Positions 9,396 to 18,391 of a DNA stretch of 64,000 nt are shown here, one piece after another. A program made the translations under genes and the position numbers. Origin of the DNA: Cyclobacteriaceae bacterium (GTDB lineage Bacteria; Bacteroidota; Bacteroidia; Cytophagales; Cyclobacteriaceae); the NCBI GenBank assembly GCA_019638275.1, contig JAHBUC010000005.1, positions 47,149-111,148 of the forward strand, written 5' to 3'. The notes beneath the pieces are model-generated. The model was not told where the DNA came from, did not search any database, and worked only from the letters and a program-made list of their open reading frames with translations. Numbering within the stretch: the stretch's first letter is position 1; every line of letters begins with the position of its first letter.

Positions 9396-9545
9396 ACTTT
9401 TTATGTCATCCTGTCAAGAGGACTCCTTTGGAGACCTTTGTCAAAAAGTTTTAGTTGGTCTTTATGTCATCCTGAGCTTGTCGAAGGGTGACCAGTCAAC
9501 ACGTCATGCTTCGACATCCCGATAGCTATCGGGATTGCATGACAA
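9396..9545. repeat. REP-like intergenic hairpins
   Basis: Two copies of GTCATCCTG (near 9405 and 9466) begin imperfect hairpins. One is GTCATCCT...AGGGTGAC (9466-9492). The next is a nested hairpin whose outer arms are GTCATGC (9503-9509) and GCATGAC (9537-9543) around the perfect palindrome ATCCCGATAGCTATCGGGAT (9516-9535). Words of this type recur in the intergenic spaces of many Bacteroidota genomes. It sits between the STN-protein gene and the receptor promoter. Confidence 0.7.
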
Positions 9546-9566
9546 TGAGTAAACAATCCTTTCTAA

Positions 9567-11231
9567 TCAAAACAACCGAACCCCCGCCCTGAAGCCCCAC
9601 CAGATTTGTGAGGCAAGGTCATGTTGCGTGTAGGTTCGCTCTGATTGAATGGTGGGTGTGTAGTACGTAAACAATTCCGCATGTCGATTGAAGGTAGTAT
9701 CGTATATGCGGATGGAAACCGTTGGCCCTGCATAAATGGCAAACTTTCGGGCCACCTGAAAATCCAATCCTGCATACATTCGGTTTACCAGGTTCAATGC
9801 TTCTATGTTTCCTTTGTTGACCTGATTGGCCGTTGCCTCGATATTCAGGTAAAGTTTTTTCAAAATGCGTGGTGATGTTCCTACACCATAACCAAACGAC
9901 CAGGTAACGGAATCAGTGTTTTCCAGTCGCATGCCCACACTTATAATATTGTAAAAGGCACGCACACCAGTACGGAAGGAAATGTTCACCGGCATCACTT
10001 CATCTGCTCCGAGTTCAAGTGTGTGATATCCTTTGGCTACAAAGCTCAAAAAGCCAATGGGCACGCCACGAATGCTATCGGCTATGTTAAGAAAACCGAT
10101 TTGCGATCCCGAAATATGTTTCGCGATGTTCACAAAGCCAGCTATTTGTGTGCCGGTTATGGTTTTGCTGATGTTGGCGAAGCCTGCCACCTGTCCACCC
10201 TCGGTGTGTTTGCCTGTCAGGTTTAGAAAACCAGCGAGTTGAACACCCTGCATATTCTGCACGTTCAGGTTTGCAAATCCTGCAGCCTGAACTCCGCTTG
10301 TTGACTGAAGATTCAAATTGAACATGCCTCCCAACTGAGCTCCGCTTGTTTTTCCTCCATTCAGGTTAAACATACCGGCTGCCTGGAAGGCTTTTACATC
10401 TCCGGTGTTTATGTTGAATACACCACCAAATTCAGCTTTGGTTGTTCCTGCAGAATAACCGCCAATAATATTGAATGACCAATCGTTGGTAACACTGCCA
10501 CTTAATTTACGGTTAGTGCCCACAAACGGAACAAACGACACCTGCCAGGTACGGTGAATCGGGTCTCGAACGTTGCCAAGGTTAATGCTCGCTATGGAAT
10601 TCTTTGTCCACGTCCAGGCCTTTACGGCTGGTTTAGCAAAGTTTTCCCCTACATTATTTATTTTTTCTTTGTCGATGCTGAGTGAAATCCGCTGGAATGA
10701 CGAACGTTTTTGTGGTGCGAGTACCACCGTATCAGCGTAGTCAACTTTTTTAACGATTAGCTTGTAATCATCCGCAGTTGGCTTTTTTACCACATACTCA
10801 AAGTATCCATACTGATCGGTTGTAACCGAACGGAGCGTAACCGGGTTGTACACCGTTGCTTCGCTAATGCGGGAACCGGAATTTTCATCCACTATGTATC
10901 CGCGTATCACAACCTCTTTGGCATCTTCAGGTGCAGGCGTAAGGATAACATAAATCCCTTTTTGCTTGATCTTTACTTTACCATCAAAAATAGTTTCGAG
11001 AATTTCACGTGTAGGTTGGTTTTGAAATTCGTATGAAATGGTGCGGGTAACATCAAGGGCAGAAGCACTGTAGGAGAAAACACAACCGGCTTCTTGCGAA
11101 AGTTTTTTTAAAAAAATATCCAGGCGTTCATCCTGCGCGGTAACCGTAACCGCCCGCTCAAGAACCGGAGCTTGCTGGCCTATCAACGGTATATAACAGA
11201 GTACAAGTAACGTGCTGATAAAAATTCTCAT
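9567..11231 (-). CDS. STN-domain protein with LA_2272-type surface repeats
   Basis: 554 residues. A signal peptide is followed by an STN (secretin/TonB N-terminal) domain at ~25-105 (LDIFLKKLSQEAGCVFSYS), a CarboxypepD_reg-like domain at ~115-185, and then about eight degenerate repeats of ~16 residues with the pattern GxQxAGFxNL (residues ~280-410), as in LA_2272-type surface repeat proteins. The C-terminus looks like an outer-membrane barrel part. In FecI/FecR systems the STN domain passes the ligand signal to FecR; here it is on a non-receptor protein. It is the third gene of the sigma/FecR operon, 48 nt after fecR. The function is inferred from context. Confidence 0.82.
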   Translation of the reverse strand: MRIFISTLLVLCYIPLIGQQAPVLERAVTVTAQDERLDIFLKKLSQEAGCVFSYSASALDVTRTISYEFQNQPTREILETIFDGKVKIKQKGIYVILTPAPEDAKEVVIRGYIVDENSGSRISEATVYNPVTLRSVTTDQYGYFEYVVKKPTADDYKLIVKKVDYADTVVLAPQKRSSFQRISLSIDKEKINNVGENFAKPAVKAWTWTKNSIASINLGNVRDPIHRTWQVSFVPFVGTNRKLSGSVTNDWSFNIIGGYSAGTTKAEFGGVFNINTGDVKAFQAAGMFNLNGGKTSGAQLGGMFNLNLQSTSGVQAAGFANLNVQNMQGVQLAGFLNLTGKHTEGGQVAGFANISKTITGTQIAGFVNIAKHISGSQIGFLNIADSIRGVPIGFLSFVAKGYHTLELGADEVMPVNISFRTGVRAFYNIISVGMRLENTDSVTWSFGYGVGTSPRILKKLYLNIEATANQVNKGNIEALNLVNRMYAGLDFQVARKFAIYAGPTVSIRIYDTTFNRHAELFTYYTPTIQSERTYTQHDLASQIWWGFRAGVRLF

Positions 11232-11279
11232 ACGGCAGGAGAGACGCAGTCACTAACGAAGGTTTTAAAATAAAGTTTC

Positions 11280-12254
11280 CTAAGGGCAACCATCTCCGCT
11301 TAGTAGAATTTCTTTGCCTGTGTCGGTTACGGTAAGGTTAAGGGTTTCGGAAATAATTCCCAGAATGGTCTCAAGGCTTTCATCTGTGAAGCTAACCGTG
11401 AGGCGACATGTTTTGAGGTTTTCCGAAACAACAATTTTTTTGTTATAGATTTTATTGAGTTGTTGTATGGCCTCGCTCAATTCAATATCATCGAATATAA
11501 ATTCCAGTGTTTTGTAAGCAATCACATTCGGATCGGCCACCGCTTTTGTAAATTGTTTGGTGGATTTATCGTACAACCCTTTTTCGCCAGCCTTAATGAA
11601 AATGCCTTCATCCTGATTGGAATAAAATTGAACCTCGCCTTCAATCACTGAAACTTCAACCAGTACATTATCTGGATATGCATTCACATTAAATGTTGTG
11701 CCTATATCACGGATGAACAACTCATGGGTCTGCACCAGCCAGTCAACCTGGTTATCAGGTTCAATAGTAATGGTGGCTTCACCTTTAATTAGTTTTATGA
11801 TGCCGGTTTTTTTACGCTCATGGTAAGTAACTTCAGCTACACTGCCTTTGTTGAGGGATAACGAGGCATAATCCGAAATTCCCTGTGTAATCACCTCATC
11901 TTTGCTGACTAACAGAAGTTGCTCGGCACTGAAAAACTGCCAATACAGAAAGTAGGAGAGTACACTGATTAGTAAAAGGCTGGCCGCAACGCGCCATAGT
12001 TGAATTGTGGGTAATTTCCGAACGGGTGTTTCTGTAATTTTTTCTTTTACGGTTTTCCAGGCTGCTTCTACATCATATGCGTGTCCATCATCAACCTGAG
12101 CTTTTTCATAAATCAGTTTAGCATGATCGAAATATTTCTGATTCTCAGCTGATTGTGCGCACCATTCCTGAACCAACTGCTTTTCCTGTTCAGTAGCCTC
12201 CCCGGTAATATACTTACCAACCAACTCATCCATATCGTATCTTTCTCCGTTCAT
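11280..12254 (-). CDS. FecR-family anti-sigma factor
   Basis: 324 residues: a cytoplasmic N-terminal part with the GEATEQEKQLVQEWC segment typical of Bacteroidota FecR, one transmembrane helix near residues 86-107 (LWRVAASLLLISVLSYFLYW), then the periplasmic FecR domain (TIEPDNQVDWLVQTHELFIRDIGTTFNVNAYPDN) and a C-terminal DUF4974-like tail. FecR holds or activates its ECF sigma factor depending on contact with an STN domain. It overlaps the sigma gene by 4 nt, which supports co-expression. Confidence 0.94.
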   Translation of the reverse strand: MNGERYDMDELVGKYITGEATEQEKQLVQEWCAQSAENQKYFDHAKLIYEKAQVDDGHAYDVEAAWKTVKEKITETPVRKLPTIQLWRVAASLLLISVLSYFLYWQFFSAEQLLLVSKDEVITQGISDYASLSLNKGSVAEVTYHERKKTGIIKLIKGEATITIEPDNQVDWLVQTHELFIRDIGTTFNVNAYPDNVLVEVSVIEGEVQFYSNQDEGIFIKAGEKGLYDKSTKQFTKAVADPNVIAYKTLEFIFDDIELSEAIQQLNKIYNKKIVVSENLKTCRLTVSFTDESLETILGIISETLNLTVTDTGKEILLSGDGCP

Positions 12255-12829
12255 GGTTCCAGCAGTCCGTTCATTAATATGGCGATCAGTGGCAGGTAGT
12301 CGCGCAGTTGCTCACGCATAATTTTCAATGCTTTTCCCATTTGGTTCTCTACCGTTTTTACTGAGAGATTTAACTGGTCGGCTATTTCCTGGTATTTCAA
12401 TTCTTCAAACCGGCTCAACTGAAAAATAATGCGACACTGTTCGGGCAAGGCCAACAGCGCAGTTTTAATTTTTTCTTCCAGTTCGCCACGAAGGGTACCC
12501 TGGTCGGTAGCTTCGGCATATTTTTCTCCTGACTTCAGTTCGTGGTCGGCATACAGTTGCTTTACCTTCTGATGTTTGATTTCATTCAGGCAGGCATTGC
12601 GAATGGCCCGGTACAGGTATGCTTTTACGGAAGTGGTGATGTCGATGTGTTGTCGCTTTTCCCATATCCCGATAAAGGCAGCTTGCACAACTTCCTCAGC
12701 ATCTTCGGGGTTGCCCACAAAGGTGGAGGCGTATCGGCACAGGGGCTTGTAGTAGGTTGTAAACATCATCTCAAAAGCGCTTAGGTCGCCCAAACGGATT
12801 GCACGAAAACTTTCGGTTGATGATTGCAC
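12251..12829 (-). CDS. ECF RNA polymerase sigma factor (FecI-like)
   Basis: 192 residues. Region 2 (YKPLCRYASTFVGNPEDAEEVVQAAFIGIWEKR) and region 4 (LSRFEELKYQEIADQLNLSVKTVENQMGKAL) are both complete, and a hydrophobic C-terminal extension (YLPLIAILMNGL) is common in Bacteroidota FecI-like factors. It directs polymerase to the genes of its surface-signalling system. It is first in the operon sigma-FecR-STN protein and carries a putative autoregulated promoter 54 nt upstream. Confidence 0.95.
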   Translation of the reverse strand: MQSSTESFRAIRLGDLSAFEMMFTTYYKPLCRYASTFVGNPEDAEEVVQAAFIGIWEKRQHIDITTSVKAYLYRAIRNACLNEIKHQKVKQLYADHELKSGEKYAEATDQGTLRGELEEKIKTALLALPEQCRIIFQLSRFEELKYQEIADQLNLSVKTVENQMGKALKIMREQLRDYLPLIAILMNGLLEP

Positions 12830-12882
12830 CTGGCCTTTCAGTTTCTGCGCAAGTTAAGGTTTTAGGCGGTTTTTGATAGTAA

Positions 12883-12910
12883 GACAACCCAAAGTCGCGT
12901 TACCCCTATG
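12883..12910 (-). promoter_or_regulatory. Putative ECF promoter of the sigma/FecR/STN operon
   Basis: The minus strand reads CATAGGGGTAAC, 10 nt, GTTGTC, 54 nt before the sigma gene. It matches the element before the TonB receptor gene at all 18 defined positions with the same gap. Autoregulation is inferred. Confidence 0.7.
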
Positions 12911-13053
12911 GTGATCGTTCCCATTTGGAAAAATTTCCTGGGGCCGTTTATATAACCCCCGGGCGATCTATCCTAAAAAAATCAGGCTTGATAAAGTGGT
13001 TCTGTATTACGCGAAGCAGAATGGTATCTTAGCCCATCTAAAATTTACTACCT

Positions 13054-16000
13054 ATGAGATTTCTACTAATCATTCTGGGCCTGATGTTGATCGTTCCGGC
13101 CTGGTCGCAAAAGCTCGATATGGAAAAGCTCAAAGGCCTGAGTCCCCGGGCAATTGGCCCTGCAGGCATGAGTGGCCGTATCACTGCTATTGATGCCGTG
13201 GTGAGCAACCCTGATATTATTTATGCCGGTGCCGCATCTGGCGGTGTGTGGCTTTCTACCAGTGGTGGTGTAACCTGGGAGCCTATTTTTGATAAAGAAG
13301 CCACCTTATCGATTGGTGCCATCGCCATTCAGCAGGATAACCCGGCTGTGGTGTGGGTGGGTACCGGTGAAGGTAATCCGCGCAACAGTTTGAATGGAGG
13401 CTATGGTATTTATAAAACGTTAGATGGTGGAAAAACATGGAAGTTGATGGGCCTTGAAAAAACCCGTCACATTCACCGTGTCATCATCGATCCAAAAAAT
13501 CCTAACACTGTATATGTTGGTGCCATTGGTTCACCCTGGGGCGAACATCCAGAGCGTGGGGTTTACAAAACAACCGATGGTGGTGCTACCTGGGAGCGAA
13601 TTCTTTTTGTGGATAACAAAACCGGTTGTGCCGAGTTGGTGATGGATCCATCCAACCCGAACAAGCTTTTTGCAAACATGTGGGAACACCGCAGAATGCC
13701 GTGGACATTCAATTCCGGTGGGCCGGGCTCTGGTCTTCATGTAACCTATGATGGTGGTAAAACCTGGAAGAAGTTAACAAGCAAGGAAGGCTTGCCGGAG
13801 GGTGACCTTGGCCGAATGGGCCTCGCCATCGCGCGAAGCAAACCAAACATTGTGTATGCCTTGGTTGAATCCAAGAAAAACGCCTTGTACCGTTCGGAAG
13901 ATGGCGGTGAGAAATGGACAATGGTTAACGACAAGAGTGAAATCGGTGACCGTCCCTTCTATTATTATGAGATTTATGTTGATCCGAAAAATGAAAACCG
14001 GTTGTATACTATTTTCTCACGTGTAAACGTGAGTGAAGATGGTGGAAAATCTTTTCAACAGTTGTTGCCCTACTTCGGTGTTCACCCCGATCACCATGCG
14101 TGGTGGATTCACCCTGAAAATCCAAACCTGATTATTGAAGGTAACGATGGTGGGTTGAACATTTCGCGCGATATGGGAAAGACCTGGGTGTTTGCCGATA
14201 ACATTCCGGTGGGTCAGTTCTACCATATTAATGTAGACATGGCGCATCCGTACAATGTGTATGGCGGTATGCAGGATAATGGCTCATGGGTTGGACCGGC
14301 TTACGTGTGGCGAAATGCCGGTATCCGCAACAGCTATTGGCAGGAAGTTTTATTTGGTGATGGCTTTGATGCCGCACCCGATCCGGATGATAATCGTTAC
14401 GGCTATGCCATGTCGCAGGGTGGTAACCTGGCACGTTTTGATTTGCAGACAGGCTTTACAAAAAATCTTCGCCCTACACATCCGGATGCAAACACGAAGT
14501 TGCGTTACAACTGGAATGCTGCTTTGGCGCAGGATCCATTGAGCAATTCAACTATATATTATGGAAGCCAGTTCTTACATAAGTCGACCAACAAAGGCGA
14601 CACGTGGGAAATCATTTCGCCTGATTTAACAACCAACGATCCATCCAAACAAAAACAACACGAAAGTGGTGGGCTTACCATGGATGCTACGGGTGCAGAA
14701 AATCATTGTACGATACTGGCTATCGCGCCAAGCCCGGTTAAGCAAGGTGTAATTTGGGTAGGTACTGATGACGGACAGGTGCAGGTAACACAAGATGGTG
14801 GCAAAACCTGGTCGAACACTACGTCCAGAATAATTGGCATACCTAAAAATTCGTGGGTAGCGCAAATACAAGCATCAACCTACAATGCCGGTGAAGCCTT
14901 TGTAGTTGTAAATAATTACAGATTGTTTGATTACAAGCCTTATTTATTCCGGACGAAAGATTTTGGAGCAACCTGGGAGAGTTTGGTTACACCCGCGCAA
15001 ATTGGTGAGAACAACTTCACGCTTTCCGTGGTACAGGATCCGGTTGAACCGAAGCTTATTTTCCTCGGAGCAGAAAATGGTTTGTTTGTTACCATTGATG
15101 GCGGAAGAAACTGGACAAAGTGGACAAACGATTACCCGGCTGGAACACCAACCATTGATATGGTGATTCATCCGCGTGAGCATGATCTGGTTATCGGAAC
15201 ATTTGGCCGCGCCATTTATGTGTTGGATGATATTCGTCCGCTACGCGAGATGGCGAAGTCGGCTTCGGTTGTTTCCAAAACGGTTCACGTTTTTACACCT
15301 CCGGATGCGTATTTGGTTTCAATTCAGCAACCTTCAGGACCACGCTTTGATGCCAATGCCGTGTTCAACGGACAAAACAGACAGCCGGGCGCCATGATTT
15401 CGTATTCTGTAAACAAACCTTCTGATGATCCTAAACCTGCAGCCGTAGAAGCCAAGGGAAAGAAAGTCAAGGAAGAGCCCAAACCAGTTACACCTGAGCC
15501 TAAAAAAGGAGTAAAGTATGATTCCGTGAAACTGGAAATCTTCAACGCAAAAGGTGAATTGATCAACACCCTTCGCCAGAAGGCTCCTGAAACCAATGGT
15601 GTTTACCGGATGAGCTGGATGCTGAATGAAAAAAGTGACCGGCAACCTTCGCGTCAGGCACCACGCGGTGGCATGGGTGGCGGAGGTTTTGGTGGCTTTG
15701 GCGGAACAACTGTGCTTCCGGGCACCTATAAACTACGCGTTACGTTTGGCGATCAGAAAGATTCAACCGCTATTGTTGTAAAAGCTGATCCACGCATGGA
15801 TGTTCCGGCTGCTGTGTATGAACAACGCTATGCCATGATTAAGGATTTACAGAAACTGCGCAGTCAGGCTACCGCGGCCACTGACAGGTTGCGTGAGTCA
15901 AAAGAGATTGTGGAGGAATACGAGAAGAAAATTAAGGATGCAAAACGCGATGACCTGAAAGATGCGGCAGCCAAAACAAAAGTTGTGAAAGATTCCATCA

Positions 16001-16290
16001 ATGCTTTGTTCGATTACATTCTGGGCAAAGTGGATAACCGCCAGGGCATTGTGCGTTCGCCTGATCCCACTCCGGTTTCGTATATCAATACGGCAATGGG
16101 TTATGTGGGCCGTTCCCGCGATCCGATCAGTGAAACGGATAGAAGGGTGGTGAAACATGCTGAGGATAAAATCGCAGAATTGGTGAAACGTGTTAATGCG
16201 TTTTACGATAGCACCTGGAAAGAATACCGCGCGATGATGGAAAAAGTATCGCTGTCACCGTTTAAGGATTACGAACCGATTAAACAATAA
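13054..16290 (+). CDS. Secreted BNR/sortilin-like beta-propeller protein
   Basis: 1078 residues with a signal peptide (MRFLLIILGLMLIVPAWSQ). Residues ~20-740 form a VPS10/sortilin-like propeller with many Asp-box or BNR motifs (TLDGGKTW, TTDGGATW, TYDGGKTW, VSEDGGKSF, TQDGGKTW, TIDGGRNW). This is followed by a Lys/Pro-rich linker near 795-820, a strand-rich region that carries a Gly-rich loop (RGGMGGGGFGGFGG), and a C-terminal helical part. Such proteins are often called glycosyl hydrolase (BNR) proteins, but catalysis is not established. It is probably extracytoplasmic. It stands alone, followed by two hairpins. Confidence 0.85.
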   Translation: MRFLLIILGLMLIVPAWSQKLDMEKLKGLSPRAIGPAGMSGRITAIDAVVSNPDIIYAGAASGGVWLSTSGGVTWEPIFDKEATLSIGAIAIQQDNPAVVWVGTGEGNPRNSLNGGYGIYKTLDGGKTWKLMGLEKTRHIHRVIIDPKNPNTVYVGAIGSPWGEHPERGVYKTTDGGATWERILFVDNKTGCAELVMDPSNPNKLFANMWEHRRMPWTFNSGGPGSGLHVTYDGGKTWKKLTSKEGLPEGDLGRMGLAIARSKPNIVYALVESKKNALYRSEDGGEKWTMVNDKSEIGDRPFYYYEIYVDPKNENRLYTIFSRVNVSEDGGKSFQQLLPYFGVHPDHHAWWIHPENPNLIIEGNDGGLNISRDMGKTWVFADNIPVGQFYHINVDMAHPYNVYGGMQDNGSWVGPAYVWRNAGIRNSYWQEVLFGDGFDAAPDPDDNRYGYAMSQGGNLARFDLQTGFTKNLRPTHPDANTKLRYNWNAALAQDPLSNSTIYYGSQFLHKSTNKGDTWEIISPDLTTNDPSKQKQHESGGLTMDATGAENHCTILAIAPSPVKQGVIWVGTDDGQVQVTQDGGKTWSNTTSRIIGIPKNSWVAQIQASTYNAGEAFVVVNNYRLFDYKPYLFRTKDFGATWESLVTPAQIGENNFTLSVVQDPVEPKLIFLGAENGLFVTIDGGRNWTKWTNDYPAGTPTIDMVIHPREHDLVIGTFGRAIYVLDDIRPLREMAKSASVVSKTVHVFTPPDAYLVSIQQPSGPRFDANAVFNGQNRQPGAMISYSVNKPSDDPKPAAVEAKGKKVKEEPKPVTPEPKKGVKYDSVKLEIFNAKGELINTLRQKAPETNGVYRMSWMLNEKSDRQPSRQAPRGGMGGGGFGGFGGTTVLPGTYKLRVTFGDQKDSTAIVVKADPRMDVPAAVYEQRYAMIKDLQKLRSQATAATDRLRESKEIVEEYEKKIKDAKRDDLKDAAAKTKVVKDSINALFDYILGKVDNRQGIVRSPDPTPVSYINTAMGYVGRSRDPISETDRRVVKHAEDKIAELVKRVNAFYDSTWKEYRAMMEKVSLSPFKDYEPIKQ

Positions 16291-16306
16291 TGAACAATGA
16301 CAATTA

Positions 16307-16350
16307 GCAGTTGACAATGTTTATGACATGTCAACTGCCCTTTTGTCAAC
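16307..16350 (+). terminator. Hairpin after the BNR protein gene
   Basis: GCAGTTGACA (16307-16316) pairs perfectly with TGTCAACTGC (16329-16338) and is followed by CCTTTT. Further GTCAAC words follow, so the spacer is built of repeats of one short word. Confidence 0.6.
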
Positions 16351-16377
16351 TGTCAACTAATACACGAATTAATATTG

Positions 16378-16415
16378 AAAGTCTGGCGGAATAAACCCAC
16401 CAGACTTTTATTTTT
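16378..16415 (+). terminator. Terminator just before the ABC ATPase gene
   Basis: AGTCTGGCGG and CCACCAGACT form a 10-bp stem with one mismatch around a short loop, followed by TTTATTTTT. It ends 10 nt before the ATPase start and argues against an upstream start at 16375. Confidence 0.7.
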
Positions 16416-16425
16416 AAGCCGCATT

Positions 16426-17058
16426 ATGGTAACGATTAAAAATTTGTCATTCGCCTACGGAAATCAGAAAGGCATGCGCTTCCCTGACTTCAGCATTGCC
16501 AAAGGCGAGCATTGCCTGTTGTTGGGTGAATCCGGAAGCGGAAAAACCACCTTGCTCCACGTTTTAGGTGGTTTGCTTCGCGGTTATTCTGGTTCAGTTG
16601 AAGTGGCTGGAACAGAACTTTCATCTTTGTCGGAAACAGCATTGGATCATTTTCGGGGCAAGCACATGGGGTTTGTGTTTCAGCGCAACCATCTTATTAC
16701 TGCGCTTTCTGTAGAAAAAAATTTAGTGATGGCACCTTACCTGGCCGAACTGCCGGTTAAGCCTCAGCAGGTTGATGACGTGTTAAAGAGCCTGGGCATT
16801 GAAACAAAGAAACACAGCAAAGTCACTGAGCTGAGCCAGGGGCAGGCGCAACGCGTAGCCATTGCCAGGGCAGTACTGAACAATCCCCCGGTAATTTTGG
16901 CGGATGAACCAACCTCAGCGCTTGATGATAAAAGCTGTGCGCAAGTAATTGATTTGTTGATTCAGCAAGCCAATGCACACCAGGCTACGTTGCTGGTGGC
17001 CACACACGATCAGCGGTTGAAAGATAAAATCGGAAAACAGATTAGCTTACTCGGATGA
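16426..17058 (+). CDS. ABC transporter ATP-binding protein (LolD/MacB-type)
   Basis: 210 residues from the ATG at 16426; a longer frame begins inside a terminator and is not used. Walker A is GESGSGKTT, Q-loop VFQRNHL, signature LSQGQAQRVAIARA, Walker B VILADEPTSALD, H-loop THD. It powers the FtsX-type permease whose start overlaps its stop by 4 nt (ATGA). By type it should drive export or extraction at the inner membrane (lipoprotein or MacB class). The His-rich permease and the DUF3299 gene that follow suggest a role in metal handling, as in zinc-regulated ABC clusters. Confidence 0.92.
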   Translation: MVTIKNLSFAYGNQKGMRFPDFSIAKGEHCLLLGESGSGKTTLLHVLGGLLRGYSGSVEVAGTELSSLSETALDHFRGKHMGFVFQRNHLITALSVEKNLVMAPYLAELPVKPQQVDDVLKSLGIETKKHSKVTELSQGQAQRVAIARAVLNNPPVILADEPTSALDDKSCAQVIDLLIQQANAHQATLLVATHDQRLKDKIGKQISLLG

Positions 17059-18308
17059 ACATACTACTCCTCGTCTGGAATTATTTAAAAGCCAAGCCGC
17101 TCAATACGGCCTTGAATATTGTGTTGCTTTCATTAGGCATTGCAGTCATTATTGTATTGCTGTTGTTCAATAAGCAATTGGAAGAAAAAATTTCGGAGAA
17201 TGCACGCGGCATTGATTTGGTGGTAGGAGCTAAGGGTAGTCCGTTACAGCTTATACTCTGCAACATTTTTCACATCGATTTTCCTACCGGCAATATTAAT
17301 TTGAAAGAAGCCGAACGCATTGCCAAAAACCGGTTGGTGAAAAATGCCATTCCGTTAGCGTTGGGCGATAGCTACGAAGCATATCGCATTATCGGAACGG
17401 ATAAACGCTATGCTGAGCTTTACAAAGTTAAGGTTGAACAAGGGGAGTGGTTTGCCGAAGAACTGGAAGTGGTGCTTGGCGCCAACGTGGCCGCCATGAC
17501 AAAATTCAAGCTGAACGATGAGTTCGCCAGCGCACACGGCCTCACCACCGGTGGGCATGCGCATGATGAACACAAGTTTGTGGTGAAAGGAATTATGAAA
17601 CGCTCCAACACCGTGTTGGACAACCTCATTCTTACTTCCGTAGAGAGTGTATGGCACGTGCATGATCTGCACACCGAAGAAGATCACCAGCATCACGATC
17701 ATGAACACGACAGCACCTTTATCGCCTCTCCGTTGGTGCCGTCTGTAGCAGCTGGTGACTCCACCAAAGAAATAACGGCCATGTTGCTTCAGTATCGCTC
17801 ACCAATGGGCGCCATACAGTTGCCACGTTTTGTCAATCAGCAGAGCAGCATGCAGGCAGCATCGCCAGCGTTTGAAACGGCACGCTTGTTTTCGATTCTC
17901 GGTGTGGGTGTTGATATTTTAATGGCATTTGCCTACGTGCTTATTTTCATATCTGCGTTAAGCATTTTTATTGCACTCTATAATTCATTAAAAGAAAGGC
18001 GCTACGACCTCGCCATTATGCGTTCCATGGGTGCTACCCGATTAAAACTGGTGGTAACCATTTTAACCGAAGGGGTGGTGTTAACCCTGTTGGGCAGCGT
18101 AATCGGGTTGTTGCTGGGGCATGGCGTGGTTATGCTCATGACGGCCTTTGTGGCCGAAACTCAAAAAGCCGGGATAAGCGGTATTGTTTTCTACACCGAA
18201 GAATGGATAATTTTGGCGGGAAGTTTGTTATTAGGCGTGTTGTGTGCGCTGATACCTGCCTGGCAGGCGTACCGAACCGATATATCAAAAGTGCTGGCAG
18301 GGAATTAA
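17055..18308 (+). CDS. FtsX/MacB-type ABC permease with His-rich periplasmic loop
   Basis: 417 residues. One N-terminal membrane helix (near 15-40), a large periplasmic domain, and three C-terminal helices (near 285-310, 335-360, 380-400) give the type VII ABC permease layout. The periplasmic part holds His/Asp/Glu clusters: GGHAHDEHKF near residue 169 and DHQHHDHEHDS near 210, which look able to bind Zn2+ or a similar metal. It is coupled to the ATPase gene. Sure as a permease; the metal role is an inference from the His clusters and from the DUF3299 neighbour. Confidence 0.9.
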   Translation: MNILLLVWNYLKAKPLNTALNIVLLSLGIAVIIVLLLFNKQLEEKISENARGIDLVVGAKGSPLQLILCNIFHIDFPTGNINLKEAERIAKNRLVKNAIPLALGDSYEAYRIIGTDKRYAELYKVKVEQGEWFAEELEVVLGANVAAMTKFKLNDEFASAHGLTTGGHAHDEHKFVVKGIMKRSNTVLDNLILTSVESVWHVHDLHTEEDHQHHDHEHDSTFIASPLVPSVAAGDSTKEITAMLLQYRSPMGAIQLPRFVNQQSSMQAASPAFETARLFSILGVGVDILMAFAYVLIFISALSIFIALYNSLKERRYDLAIMRSMGATRLKLVVTILTEGVVLTLLGSVIGLLLGHGVVMLMTAFVAETQKAGISGIVFYTEEWIILAGSLLLGVLCALIPAWQAYRTDISKVLAGN

Positions 18309-18390
18309 TTCAAGATTCAAAAATTTAACATTCAAAATTGCTTGCATGTTAAACTTTGAAATTTTGAATCTTGAACTTTGAATTTTGACT
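18307..18390. repeat. Long imperfect palindrome between permease and DUF3299 genes
   Basis: TTCAAGATTCAAAA near 18308 pairs with TTTTGAATCTTGAA near 18362-18375, and the inner AACAT/ATGTT bases extend the stem. The spacer is made of TTCAA/TTGAA words. It may attenuate or stabilise the transcript between the permease and the DUF3299 gene. Confidence 0.55.
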
Positions 18391-18391
18391 T

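Noticed and set aside
16375..16425. Upstream start for the ABC ATPase
   Set aside because: The added codons lie in a terminator stem and T-run, and the family start is MVTIKNLSF at 16426.
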